From Platerodrilus igneus (Eukaryota; Arthropoda; Insecta; Coleoptera; Lycidae): 64,000 nt of DNA. Made by a program: the position numbers and the translations under genes. Each line of letters opens with the position of its first letter. Position 1 is the stretch's first letter. Where the stretch lies: contig JARFIW010001490.1 in the NCBI GenBank assembly GCA_036346225.1, positions 1-64,000 of the forward strand, read 5' to 3'. The notes below the pieces were generated by a model that saw nothing but the letters and a program-made list of their open reading frames with translations, was not told the DNA's origin and did not search any database. Shown here in pieces: positions 10,537-21,362 of the stretch.

Positions 10537-11432
10537 TGCTACATCTAACAGAAACACTCACGAAGTGTAGTTAGGAATATTAATGTAGATAGTTTTAAGG
10601 ACATTGTACATTGCGGAAGATTTGATTCTAGGAAATGAGCAACCTACGAAAGTACGGAATACTTGGTATTAATGCTAATTGGTTTAGTGACTGCATTAGT
10701 TCACTGTTCGAGTGTCTTCGGCAATTTTCGATAAAATAAATTATTAAACTTTTGTGTGCTTAATTTCTTTGTGTTCTTAGCTATTAATTGGCTTGCATTC
10801 AGCGTACTTTCCTTCTGTAATTAATGTATTTGTTTGGAGAAGAAATATGGGTAGTAGAAGAAAACTTTTATTTAGGTTAGTTATGAATGCAACAATTTAG
10901 AGGTTTGGAGCCTTTAAAGTGTACCTTTGTAAGGGTGGTCTAATTTCAAATCTGTTTGCAGATTCGGATTATGCGTAAGATTCTAGACTAATTTGATGTA
11001 TCGCATAGTTAAAAAATTTATAAGGAAGTTCAGAAATCGCTGTCGGTAAAAAAATCTTAAAATGAGGATAGCTCCCTGGGGGATGATGCACTCTAGAAAT
11101 TCCTAGAAATTCAAGTAGCTGAGAAAAATCTAATATTAATCGATACCAAACTAGATACATTTATGTTGAAAGATGAAATGGCTAGTCGAAGAAAACTATT
11201 TGTTCCAGATGTGTGAGGAAATGTGGATGCTGGAGGAAATGTGAGGCCAGGTACCCTGTATTTGTACTACTGTGGGTGTTGGTTAAAAAGTAACCTGAAT
11301 CGGCCCTCAATTCCTCCTTATGGGAATTTCAATGTTTGGTACAAAAATGACCAGAACGGACCTTGAGCCTCCTTATGGGATTTAACATGGGAAAATAGGT
11401 GGTTTTGTTTTAGAAGTATCCTAGCTAATCTA

Positions 11433-11819
11433 CTGTTTAGTAATCATAATATTATGGTACCTCACATAGTCTCTGATAATGCTAACATATGATCTACAAT
11501 TAAAAATACAATAGCAATAACGTCTTCCAATGTGCCAGCAAGTTTTTAATCCATTCACGCATTAATAGATAGTATATTTTTTATTGTTTTTCTTAAAGTC
11601 AATCGTAATATATTAATCCCATGGAAATAGATCCCAGAATAGTTAAATCATTTTCGTACATACAATTAATTCAAAACATGTATGAGCCCCAAACAGTAAA
11701 ATTAAGTAAACAGGATCTCGACACAAGGAGGAAAGAAACACTCACTCAAGTGCCTTCGGTGTTGGATCTCTCATTCGCTCCTAGAGCCTGAGCGGGCCAG
11801 ATGGACCTGAGACCACGTA
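11433..11819. other. No gene recognised
   Basis: This is a short interval between the right tip of the giant palindrome and the second direct-repeat copy. No coding sequence or repeat partner was seen. Confidence 0.35.
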
Positions 11820-12370
11820 ATTGGTGCAGTCTTCTATACCGAAAGGAGCGACAATTCAAGAGACTATTATGTTTACCGAGGAAGCATACAAAATGTGTGT
11901 GTGCGCACAAAATTTTTATAAAATAACGAAAACTACAACGAACATTCTCAGTCGTCTGCAGAAAAGAAAAATAAATGTTAATTCCTTTGATAGCACGAAT
12001 TTACATCCATGCCGGCGTAGTCAAACACAGATGGGTTTAGCGATCCGAAACACGCTTTATCAAAAGAATAAGATCCATTATTTCGACGAATCTTTAGGTC
12101 GAAGTGATATAAAAAGTAATTATACCCTATAAAAATATGGGCCAAACCAACAGACACCTAAAACAAGGTACCGCTTATTCGATTGTAGAAGAGCCTTTAT
12201 TTCAAAATAAATAGATTTAAATGCAAATTATTAGGAAGCGTACTTAGGGTAGGAAGGTTTAATATACCGGATGTTGTTGGTTGATTGAAGCAGAATTTAC
12301 GTAAACGAATAATAAAAGACAAAAAAGGTATGTTTTAATTTTACTGTTGGAAAGTGAACGTAACAAGATC
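11820..12370 (+). repeat. Direct repeat copy 2 (paralogous to 2780-3290)
   Basis: Same orientation and landmarks as copy 1 (acacctaaaacaaggtaccg, aaatagatttaaatgcaaat, ataccggatgttgttgg). The 103-residue ORF at 11821-12132 is not conserved in copy 1, so it is not called a gene. Confidence 0.7.
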
Positions 12371-13640
12371 TACGGAAGCATGAATATTTATGGGAGTACG
12401 GATAATAGAGCAATTGTTTACGAAAACGAAGGTGCTTTCTAGCTAGGAAAAGAAGTTAAAAAAGTGGGTTCGCGCACCTTTAAACAAAAGGAGAAGTTAG
12501 ATCGGAATTACTTAACACAGACAATGTAAAACAATTTCAAACCACATTAGTAATAGCTGAACATAATTGGTACACTAATACTTAATAAGCTGCACATCAA
12601 TCAAAATAAGCAAAAGATTGATAGAGTTTTTGAACTCAAAATAATATACAGCAACATACCTCTTACCGTAGAAAAAAAGCATACTTATTCTGCGAGGAAG
12701 CAAACCACATGCAAATTAGGAACCACTCAGCCTTACGCTTGATAATTTCATTTAATTGTTGTCGACCACGTTCATAATAACCGGTCCATTTAACTAATAC
12801 ACCATCCATCTATTATACGACAAAACACAAGGATAATTCCACAAATAAATATTTATTTATTATTTTATAGGTAGAACTGTAACTAGGTTTTATCAGATTC
12901 ACTCTAGGTTGTTCATTTCAGAAGTGATTGATTGATTGTAAGTTGGTATTCTCCAACGAATAAAATGCATTCTGAATACTTTTCAGATGTTCATAATTAT
13001 AAGTTTTATTTATTTGAAGACTCTTAAACAAAGCTTTTGCATGCATGTTTTAAAAGCTGAATCCTAAATGCAAAAATTGTTAACAACGGGAACGTGGTCA
13101 CTTGTCAACAAAGGAAATATGGTCACTAGCCAACGATTTCAGAGAGAAGAAAACTTTAAAATAATTCCAGATCTTGACAATTTAAATAACTACTTCATGA
13201 CTCCATGTAGCTGATACGCTACAGTTCAGTATTACATCAAATAGAGATCCATTCACATAGCTTTCTAGAGACAACAAGGGCAACCATAGTTTCTTTTTGA
13301 ATTTAGATGACACAAATTTTACTACTTTTGTCTTAAATAAATATCTTTTTTTGTATAAAATTTCCGCTCTGAATAAACCTGCACCTTGAAGAAGTTCTAG
13401 ATTACTAAACGGGTAGAACGGCTTCAGAGTTCTAGTGATCTACAGGTTTGCTCAAATTACTGGGTTGTTTAGTAAGGAACCGACTAAGACAGGTCCTAGA
13501 AAGAGGGTAGCAGCTCCTTCGGTACTTAGAGGGACAGAAACGATAGGGGTCGGTATGGAATTCTAAGACACATTCTACTGCGTTGTGGAGGGCAACGGAA
13601 AACCACCATATTACCTCCCAAGTACACAGCGTACTTGAAT
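12371..13640. other. No gene recognised
   Basis: AT-rich intergenic-type sequence without convincing coding potential. The last few hundred bases become less AT-rich and may be the 5' part of the LINE fragment that follows; no motif confirms this. Confidence 0.35.
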
Positions 13641-13779
13641 TGTTATTTAAGACGATGGCATCCTCTGGGGTAAAAAATTGCGGAGTTAAAATAGTCTCCC
13701 AATCGGATCACCGAGAGGGGACTGCTTTGAGAGATATGATGTGAAATTTTAGAGAAAAAGGGTCGGAAAAATATCGCGC

Positions 13780-14108
13780 GGCGGAACGTCGAATGTGAGA
13801 GGTATGAAGCAAGTAGGTAAGTTAGAGAACTTAAAAATTGAAATGGATAGGTTAGCATTAGACATAGTAGATATCTGCCAAGTTCGGTGGCCAGAGGCGG
13901 AGGATTTATTGTTTGCGTCTTACTCATCCCCAGAAAGCGGAAAACTTCTTGGAATAACGATGAGTGGAAACTTCTGTTCTATTCGGCATGTAGCTCCATA
14001 ATGACACCAAACGGTACAACAAATCCTTTACTAGCACCTCAGCGACGGTTGGAGCTTTTTAGTTTGGTATATCATACCTTTCGGTTCATTTCGCAAAATA
14101 GTCCATAG
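13780..14108 (+). pseudogene. LINE endonuclease N-terminal fragment
   Basis: The frame reads NVRGMKQVGKLENLKIEMD followed by ALDIVDICQVRWPEA, matching the N-terminus of the AP-endonuclease domain of RTE-like LINE ORF2 proteins (family pattern NVR, GKL.N.K.EM, LDI..I.EVRW). After RWPEA the frame is disturbed, because an overlapping frame continues with GGGFIVCVLLIPRKRK. Catalytic residues further downstream are not found; by 14160 the sequence is gypsy-like on the other strand. It is a truncated dead copy. Confidence 0.6.
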
Positions 14109-14159
14109 CTACCAGAGTCGGTCTTAAGGAATAGACCGGCAATATGGATTGTATTCTCA

Positions 14160-16060
14160 CGGAAAGGCTCCCCACGTTGTATCGCCTTACTGATACACCT
14201 CCTGTCGTGCTAGGTGGGTCGTTCTCCTGTGGCTTTTTAATCCAGAAAGACCCCTAGTTCTTAGTCATTCTGCTATTCTATTCGCATCTGTAGAAACTGC
14301 CAATCGTCATTCATTACGGTAGTCCGACCAAGTAGATCACACTTTGTTCCTAACCGTGAGAATAGCTGCAATTTTTGGGTCATGGCCGTTTCGAAAATGC
14401 ATCTGCAACTTGTACTAGTACGGGGTTCCGTGTGGGATCTTACTGTTGCAGCCTTCTTATCCATTTGGCTACTTGTCCTTCGAGGTTTCTATACTGTAAT
14501 AGTTACTTCAGGATGTGTAGTCGGTTGTCATGTGAAATTTTGTCCCGTGGGGCTATTTATAAAGGTGTTGCTAAAGTAACCAATGACTTCCTCTTTCCCG
14601 TCATACATCTACATTACTTGCGTCCATATTCAAGATAAGTTTGCCTTTCGACCGAGGATAACTTAAGAGAGAAGCTGTTGTCAATAAACGTCTAAGTTGT
14701 TGGAACATATTCTGGAAATATTTATGCCATTCGTAAACACGCCCATCTTGAGTCAACTTCGTTAAGGGCTTGGTTGTATTTGCAATTCCAATTTTCTATA
14801 GTAAGTGTACAACCCCAGAAAACTGCGTAGATGTTGTTTGTCTATTGGCGTATGCCACATTTGTACCGCTTTAACGTTTTTCGGGTTTGGTCCGACTTAG
14901 TAGGTGACACTTTGTTAGACTCATTTTCAGATAGGTTTCTCAGAGCCTTTGAAACACTTCTTCTAAACTTCACGAGTGTTCCCCAAACAACTTTCTAATT
15001 ACGATTACGTCATTCAAATATATAATACACGTTTTCCACGATAGCTACGCAAAATGTTATCCATTAAACGTTAGAAGGTAGTAGGACTGCTGTAGAGCCC
15101 AAATGTCATGACTATAAACTGTCATAGGCATGTACCAATGGTGAAAGCAGTCGTTTCCCGATTTTTGAGTTTTATATCCACTTCGCAGTAGTTACTCTTC
15201 CAGTTCAAGGTTGAGAACCATCGCGCCCCTGAAGGTGTATCTATGTTATCGTCAATTCGTGGAAAAGAGTAAATATCTTTTTAGTAACGTCAAACAATCG
15301 TCTGTAGTCAAAACAAAATCCTGTTGACCGGTCCTTCTTTTTAACAAGCACAAAAGCCGACGCCGACGGACTATCAGTGTATTTAATCACTTCTTATACC
15401 TCCATACACCCAATCATTATCTCGACTTCTAGCGTTTGGTTAATGGGGGCTTTCTAGGCTGCTGTTTTATTTTTCCGGGCTTCTCCTGTATCGATTTGAT
15501 TCTTGAGTACTAGGGTCTTTTCCAATTGACGGTTCCGTTGCTTAGTTGGTTCGCGTATGTCTACTAACCTCAAGTTCCCGGGTTTGATTCCCGAATACCG
15601 TCGTTTCAAGTCCTTAAATCGTGCTAGTTGTTATTCAAGATGCTGGCACGTATTCGTCGACTATTCCAATAACTTCACGAAACACTCTTGAAAGGGTGGT
15701 TCTTTATTAACATCGGTATACCCTGCCACATAAACGACCGGAAAACACCATCCAACCGTTGCATTCTTTTGCAACAGTATATCGTATTCATTAGTGTTTA
15801 AGATTCCAACAGGTAGACCATTCATCACTTTGGTCAGAGCCTTTCTCACAAGCACCACTGTTGCGTATTACATCCGGATTAGTAATTTCCCTAGTGCTCC
15901 GATATCCATACAATAGAAATTCGCCGTTAAACTGTTCATATATGTAAATCCTATCTGTATACTTAGATCGTACGATGCGTATGATGGTGTCCGGGACAGA
16001 ATTCGTGTAAATCGATTTTCCTCCATCCTGTAGACCCAATTTACTTTTCCTGGTTCTTTA
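14160..16060 (-). pseudogene. Decayed Ty3/gypsy pol (protease to RNase H/integrase side)
   Basis: Reading the minus strand from 16060 down, degenerate pieces follow family order with many stops and shifts. A protease/linker stretch contains LPVGILNTNEYDILLQ. An RT core follows: a VKK-like KKxxGP, an LD-like LNWKSNYCEVDIK with TAFTIGT, then a YLNDVIV box standing where Y-I/L-DD is expected, so the catalytic Asp pair is damaged. The connection/RNase H area contains LILNMDASN. Around 14273-14464 an open piece reads KCDLLGRTTVMNDDWQFLQ. The element cannot encode a working polymerase. The matching gag lies directly upstream. Confidence 0.65.
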
Positions 16061-16249
16061 CTTCTTTCTTAGGCTGTTTACATTTGCACTGTGTATACTC
16101 AAACTCGTCACAATTCTTGCCTCTGGGTCTCAACCTCTTTGGTTGGTGTTCACGGAGAGTATGTCAAATCACTTGCTCTATGATATCCTGGCCCTGCTTC
16201 CGAACGGTGCATCTTACTTTGACACTAGTACGATGCTTTGTCGTTTCAA

Positions 16250-16770
16250 ATTCCAAAGCACGAGCTAGCGAATCATCAGCCGTAGTGCTTGCTGAATTTT
16301 TCCGTCGCGTATCTCGGCAACAAAGGTCTGTATTGTCAGCTGTTCTAGAAAGCTATCCGGTGCTGTTGGGTAGGCTAGTCTCGCCAAGCGAGCAATAACT
16401 GCTTTAAACTCTTGCAAATTTTCGTTGGCCTTTTGGTAACGGTTCTTCACTTGAGCGCGGTTCACTTGTTGCAGATGATAGTTATCGTATCTCATTTCCA
16501 GCCACGATGTTTAGGCTTCCTAGCTTCATTAGCCATGGTCTGGGATGGTCTGCAGAATGTTTGAGGCTTCATCCCGTAACGCGACAATCAACGCGGTGAC
16601 CCATTCACCATCGTTCCAGCCGTTAGCTCTCGCAGCAGTCTTGAATTGATTAAAATATGTCTGCCAAGGCAACGTTCCATCAAAGACTGGTGGTTTTGCT
16701 CCGAACCTAGACGTCAGTTCGGATTGCCCGATATTCTGGGACATGATGTTGTATCATTCATACTGAAAAC
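16250..16770 (-). pseudogene. Decayed Ty3/gypsy gag
   Basis: Two adjacent open pieces make up the gag. The first (16529-16744) starts MSQNIGQSELTSRFGAKPP and includes FDGTLPWQTYFNQFKTAA and ALIVALRDEASNILQTIP, the usual N-terminal capsid pattern of arthropod gypsy gag proteins. The second (16265-16495) has MRYDNYHLQQVNRAQVKNR, ENLQEFKAVIARLARLAYP and IQQALRLM. A stop and frame change separate them near 16500. No zinc knuckle could be read downstream. It belongs with the pol remnant at 14.16-16.06 kb. Confidence 0.7.
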
Positions 16771-17269
16771 TCTGGCGCTTGCACAGTTTGGAAGTAATCT
16801 GTTTCTCCATTCTCAATACATCTTTTTCCATTTTACGTGAGTTTCGTCGAAAATTTTTCTGAAAATCTCTCTTCTACTTCTTGCGAGTTTTCTGATAAAT
16901 CATCTGAAAGTTACGTTTCAAATTTCAGAAAATCGCCAGAAAATTTGTCTTCCAGTGTTTCCAGGCCCTCTAAAAGTTGCACTTTAAATATTTTCCGCCT
17001 GTTTAGCATTTTCTATTATAAACTCCTTTTTCAACTGCTCAAAGGGTTTCACATTTTGATCTAATTTTCTGTAAAATGTGTGGTAATTTCTTCTAGTTCC
17101 GCTGTGCTCTGGTTCAGTTTTTTGAAAGGTTCTGGGTAGTTCGTTCTTGTTTATCCACCTTTTCTTCTAATTTTGCTGCACAGTTTGTAGGGTTTTGATC
17201 CTGTTTCTTTCCACGTTCTTGTAATTTTTCTGAAAACTGTCCTGTTTTTTACAGAATTCTCATGCATTC
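16771..17269. other. Leader-like AT/TC-rich stretch upstream of gypsy gag
   Basis: The sequence contains repeated ttttctgaaaa-type words (minus-strand leader of the decayed element). No gene or clear primer-binding site was identified. Confidence 0.3.
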
Positions 17270-20060
17270 TGGACTTATAGTTTTTCAAGAGAAAAAAAAA
17301 TTCACGGTCCATTTTCTCTTTTTTTTGCTACGAGTGACAGAAATTCAAATAGAAATGTCTAAAGGACTTAATCCTAATATTTCACACTAATGTTACGAAA
17401 ACTTTATTTGCAATAACAACAGCACTTTATTTTCAAACTGATTCTACAAACTTTCCAACAACTTGTTGCTACAATAGAGTTTGCTAAAAGTTCGCACAAT
17501 TTATTTTCAGAAATATCGAATAACAGTTCGTGTATTATCTTCTTAAACTATGATGTTTCCTTTTAAATTACAATAGAAACCTTATGAGTAACTATCCAAG
17601 CACTTATTATTAGCCTACATTATTATTACAATAATCTATCCAACACTAATTTATATCCCGCTTTTTAAAGATTCAAACTAGACTATATTGTAATCAAAGC
17701 TTCAAACGGCAGCGAACTTGTAGAACCACTTAAAGGTATTTTAAATCAAATCTTATTGCTCTAGATTATTTAAAAACATACTAAAAGTTATTCAAATAAC
17801 GTTCATGAGATTTCCTATAGTAACCTAATAAATTCAGCACTTTTGCACCTGTCAGTCAACTCTATTTGAAGATATCACGCCACAAGGTTTCCACCAATTA
17901 TCTGTACACAGATTTTTCGTCTACGTTCTAGTAGTCGGAGGCAGACCAATTAGCACTATAATAGCTATCCTTGGTCACTAGCAAACGTACTCCTGAGAGC
18001 ATCTGTTCGTTTTCATGTTAAGCAAAAATTCCGCACTTCTTTCCAGCGTATCTTACTAATCCCAACTACATCTAACTTCAACGAAAACATTTCCCTTTTC
18101 AATTTCTCTAACTTACCACTACGATTCAAATTTCAGACACTCTACGCTCTGACTCGTAGAATACTATGTTAATATTTGCAATGACTTCCTCTCGAGCGGT
18201 TCCTGCCCGAAGATCCAAATGGGAGCCACTTTGCCGCTGGAATGTTTTAACAGGGAAGATGCCATCATCATCTACTATTCAACAGAATTTTTTGGGAAAA
18301 GCAACGACTGTAGTTTCAAATTGCCTTCAGCTGTGTAGCAGCATCAACAGGCTAAACGCTGTTAGATAACATTACAAAGCCAAGTCAGTCAATTATCCAG
18401 ACTGTCACTCTTGTTAACTACTGAAAAAGCTGTAGCACTCCTTTCAGGAATTGTTTGTTGATCTGATCTCTCCGCAGATACCCTCCCGATATGGTTGCAA
18501 AGTTGACTAGCTATCTGTTTTTCTAAGGTACGCAAGGCTCTCCACGTCTCCAAGGTTCAACCGTTCACAAGGGACGTCATCTAACCTAGAAGCATTAGAA
18601 ATGCAGAAAGCTACTCTATTCTGGCGTAGGAACTTTTACTATTACGTCATTTTTAATGCTGAGGGGATAAAATAACAATAAGTACACCACGTTAACATGT
18701 TTAAACCACAAGAAAATTACATCTTTTCTAGATGATTTAATATAAGCGCAATATTAGGACTGTGATACAATGACTTAACCTGGAAGGTACGTTGAGTAGG
18801 AGAAAATGAGGAAGTTTCATAATGGAAAAAAACAATTAACTAATTACTCTCAAACCAGTAACAAGGAACATGTGAAAGGTTATCAATGATAACGGTAAGT
18901 TGAAAACCCCACGGACTAAAAGATTAACAGCCGGCGTTCGACGTAGTATCTACGGATAATCGACAAGGACCCGATATCTAATTTGGACAGTTTAGCTTCA
19001 AACCAATTTGGTTGCAGAGTATTATGCCTATTAAATATGATTTAGGGTTTCCCGACTATGCTTAGAGGGAATAGCCCATTTTCAACATGTACTCTTGAGG
19101 TCAGAACGGTTTTAGCGGTGTGTAATAGACATATGTCGTTTTTCCAACGAATGGGAAAGCGCGACAAACAGGTGTTGGTTGATAAAGTTGTAAAAAAGAA
19201 ACCACCATATAGGAATCAACCAACAATCTTAAGCGTGCAACATAACGGTGGTGGTTGACGACGGGAACGGAGTGGTGCGTTATAAACTATGTAGTGGAGT
19301 ATTTATCTGTCGTTTCCTTATACCCAAATCTATTATCGTACTTTGTCTTGTTACAGTTTTGATGTAGGAATAGCAATAAAGCCCTCTACAAAACATGCTC
19401 TAAGAAAGGGGTGTTAAGTATACAGCCACATCATACAACTGTAGGATAAAAAAACAAGCTTGCTTCATCCATTAATTTGGAGGTAAGCGAATTAATAATT
19501 AATTTGCATTGTAGTTTGAAAGTGAATTAATTTATTTCACATGTAACTTCTAGTGGTATATCATGCTCTTTATGCAAGCACGCGATTAACTACTATACCT
19601 TTACTTGTAATATAGTAAATGGCGCAAAATTTCGTGGTTTGAAGTTTTTATAATGCACTTTGTGTATCCAATTAAGTCTCTATTGTTTAAGGTGCGGCTG
19701 TCTTTAAATTTTCAAAGAATAGTAGCTTTTGATAAAATATTTGTATTAAATACTACTTGTACAATCTTCTGTTTAAACATGAAACCACACCATCCCTAAC
19801 TTAATGCAACTAAAAAGCTTACTGCAAAATTAGCTTCCAGATTTTTTTATGTAACGTATATTGTATAGTTGTTATACTAATTTATACATTACAAGATGCT
19901 AATGGTAATTCTCGTAGACAATGTCATAATAAAAATCTAAAACCTGCTTTTTAATTTTTAACAACTAGTGGTACACCTGTTTCTACCTTTATCGGAATAT
20001 ACTTTTGTTCCCTATAGTTAAATATACTTAAGCTGTAGTTTTTGCTTTAGCTTGTACAGT
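17270..20060 (+). repeat. Long repeat copy A (blocks P-X-Y-Z)
   Basis: This copy is collinear with sequences in 21362-38455. Block P is 17270-18110 (landmarks acgaaaactttatttgca, acgccac.aggtttccacca). Block X is about 18120-18620 (gatccaaatgggag, ccagactgtc). Block Y is about 18645-19015 (tgctgaggggataa, ttaacagccggcgttcga). Block Z is 19016-20060 (gagtattatgcctatt, aagaaaccaccatatagg). Compared with copy B it lacks block W between X and Y, and it lacks the ~1.9 kb between Y and Z. Block P lies upstream of the decayed gypsy gag and may be its 5' LTR, but no matching downstream LTR was found. Confidence 0.65.
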
Positions 20061-21279
20061 ATACATATACCTTTGAGTTCTGGATCATTTAAAAATTTCT
20101 CGTATCCTGATACCTTTTTATCTTAAAATGTTATAGTTTTTTTTGCATAGTTTTAAAAATAAACTACACCTAAATAATTTCTTTTTTTTAATTTTCATAG
20201 TTTAATACTTGCTTATTTTTATTATCACATCACGCACCGCAATCTTTTGTCGTGGTTGACATAGCTTACGTTTGAACAACTCAACGGACTTTTAGGACTT
20301 ATAGTAGCTGATGTCGGGTTGTTGATTTACTCTTGGAAAACGCACAGTGTAGCGACCTATGCCTCTTTAGTAATAAGCCGATGTCCACATTTGCAACTAC
20401 GAGAAATGACTATTTCATGTTTTCCTTCGTAGATAATTCAACGACTTTTTAACGTTTCTCGGTTTTCAACTACTTTTTATATCATAAGAACGTGTGTATT
20501 TTCTTTTCCGCCTTTTCCTAAATGTGTTAGTGAGGACCTGTCGCCTTTTGTTGTTTAAGCGTATCCTTATTATTTTTTTAGTATACAGAAGAGTTTTCTA
20601 ATTTTGTTTATGAAACCGTTTAATAATTTCCATGTTTTTGGTAGCTATTGTTTTTGAATTATCGTGTAGGTGTATTTAATTTTATCGTTAAAATTTTGTC
20701 TGACATAGGACTCATCTGGCGTTTAGTTATTTTTAATCAACGTGCGCCTTCGTATAGGGTTTATCTCGTCGCTAATATTGCAAGTGTTCCCCGCACCCTA
20801 TCTGTTCTAACAGGGACATTTTCTACTTGTTTATCATAAAACGCTACCTTTTCGTACACCTCTACCTCCGTTGCGGAATTATTTTTTTCTTTGTTAGACA
20901 TGTTTTTGTTTCGAGACAACCGTTCTCCACATAACAGTGGTTCGCTCCTCTTCTGGACTGCAGACCACATTTTAGTTGGTTGAACAGTTCTTAGCTATCC
21001 GTATTTTTTCTATCGCTTTTGCTCAATGCCAGCTCTTCCTATTCTTTCTTCGACCTGGTTTCCATGAAGCTCCAAACATTTCATTTTTCACATTTATTAT
21101 TTCTGTTTCTTTCTGTTTTCATCCTTTACTTTCCAAGCCGCTGCATAGTTTAGAGAGTTGTTACCTCACGACATTGGAGCATAGGTGTGGGCACCTGCGT
21201 TAGGCTTTGTGTCGCGTCCGTCTACCGCTGAGCTTTGCGCTGAAGCCGTCAACAGTGCAGTTTGTTTTCGAATTGACCC
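20061..21279. other. No recognised gene; one weak small ORF
   Basis: The stretch lies between repeat copies A and B. A minus-strand frame at 20761-20901 reads MSNKEKNNSATEVEVYEKV and ends AILATR. It is charged and lacks known motifs, so it may be part of a decayed gag leader or chance. The remaining sequence is unassigned. Confidence 0.3.
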
Positions 21280-21289
21280 CCAGACTAAT

Positions 21290-21362
21290 CTTCTAGGCAG
21301 CTTAGAGGCGCAGTGATTCGAGTGTGACCGCCAAAGTCAATATTCTGGATTCAATTCCCGAC
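21290..21362 (+). repeat. tRNA-like sequence (possible SINE head or primer-type site)
   Basis: About 70 bp contain an A-box-like ggcgcagtgattcga and a B-box-like ggattcaattcccgac at tRNA-like spacing, with gtgtgaccgccaaagtc between them. The stems cannot be paired convincingly, so it is not called a functional tRNA. It ends exactly where repeat block P of copy B begins, so it could equally be a tRNA-derived SINE 5' end or a fossil priming site. Confidence 0.35.

Larger units (their letters stand above)
5761..11432. mobile_element. Giant inverted repeat (palindromic element), identity unknown
   Basis: The left arm (about 5761-8525) and right arm (about 8645-11432) are reverse complements along nearly their whole length, separated by a short unique loop. 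Matching landmarks can be followed from the tips (aactaggttacttct on the left, its complement gaagtatcctagct on the right) to the loop edge (phrases containing ctaatgtcg and cctatgaggcaattt on the left, with complements on the right). Arms differ by frequent substitutions and small indels, so the duplication is not brand new. Each arm encodes the same three small reading frames: an outer one pointing to the loop and two inner ones pointing away. No transposase, polymerase or integrase was recognised. It could be one element with very long TIRs or two head-to-head copies. Confidence 0.8.

Noticed and set aside
15535..15605. tRNA-like words (gcttagttgg and gggtttgattcccg) suggesting a tRNA or SINE
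   Set aside because: The stretch translates on the minus strand as part of the decayed gypsy pol linker (around SGIKPGNLRLVDIRE), the anticodon stem does not pair, and the acceptor stem is missing.
19058..19258. ORF in repeat block Z, seemingly repeated at 37378-37560
   Set aside because: The two translations agree only in short parts because indels shift the frame between copies, so no protein is conserved.
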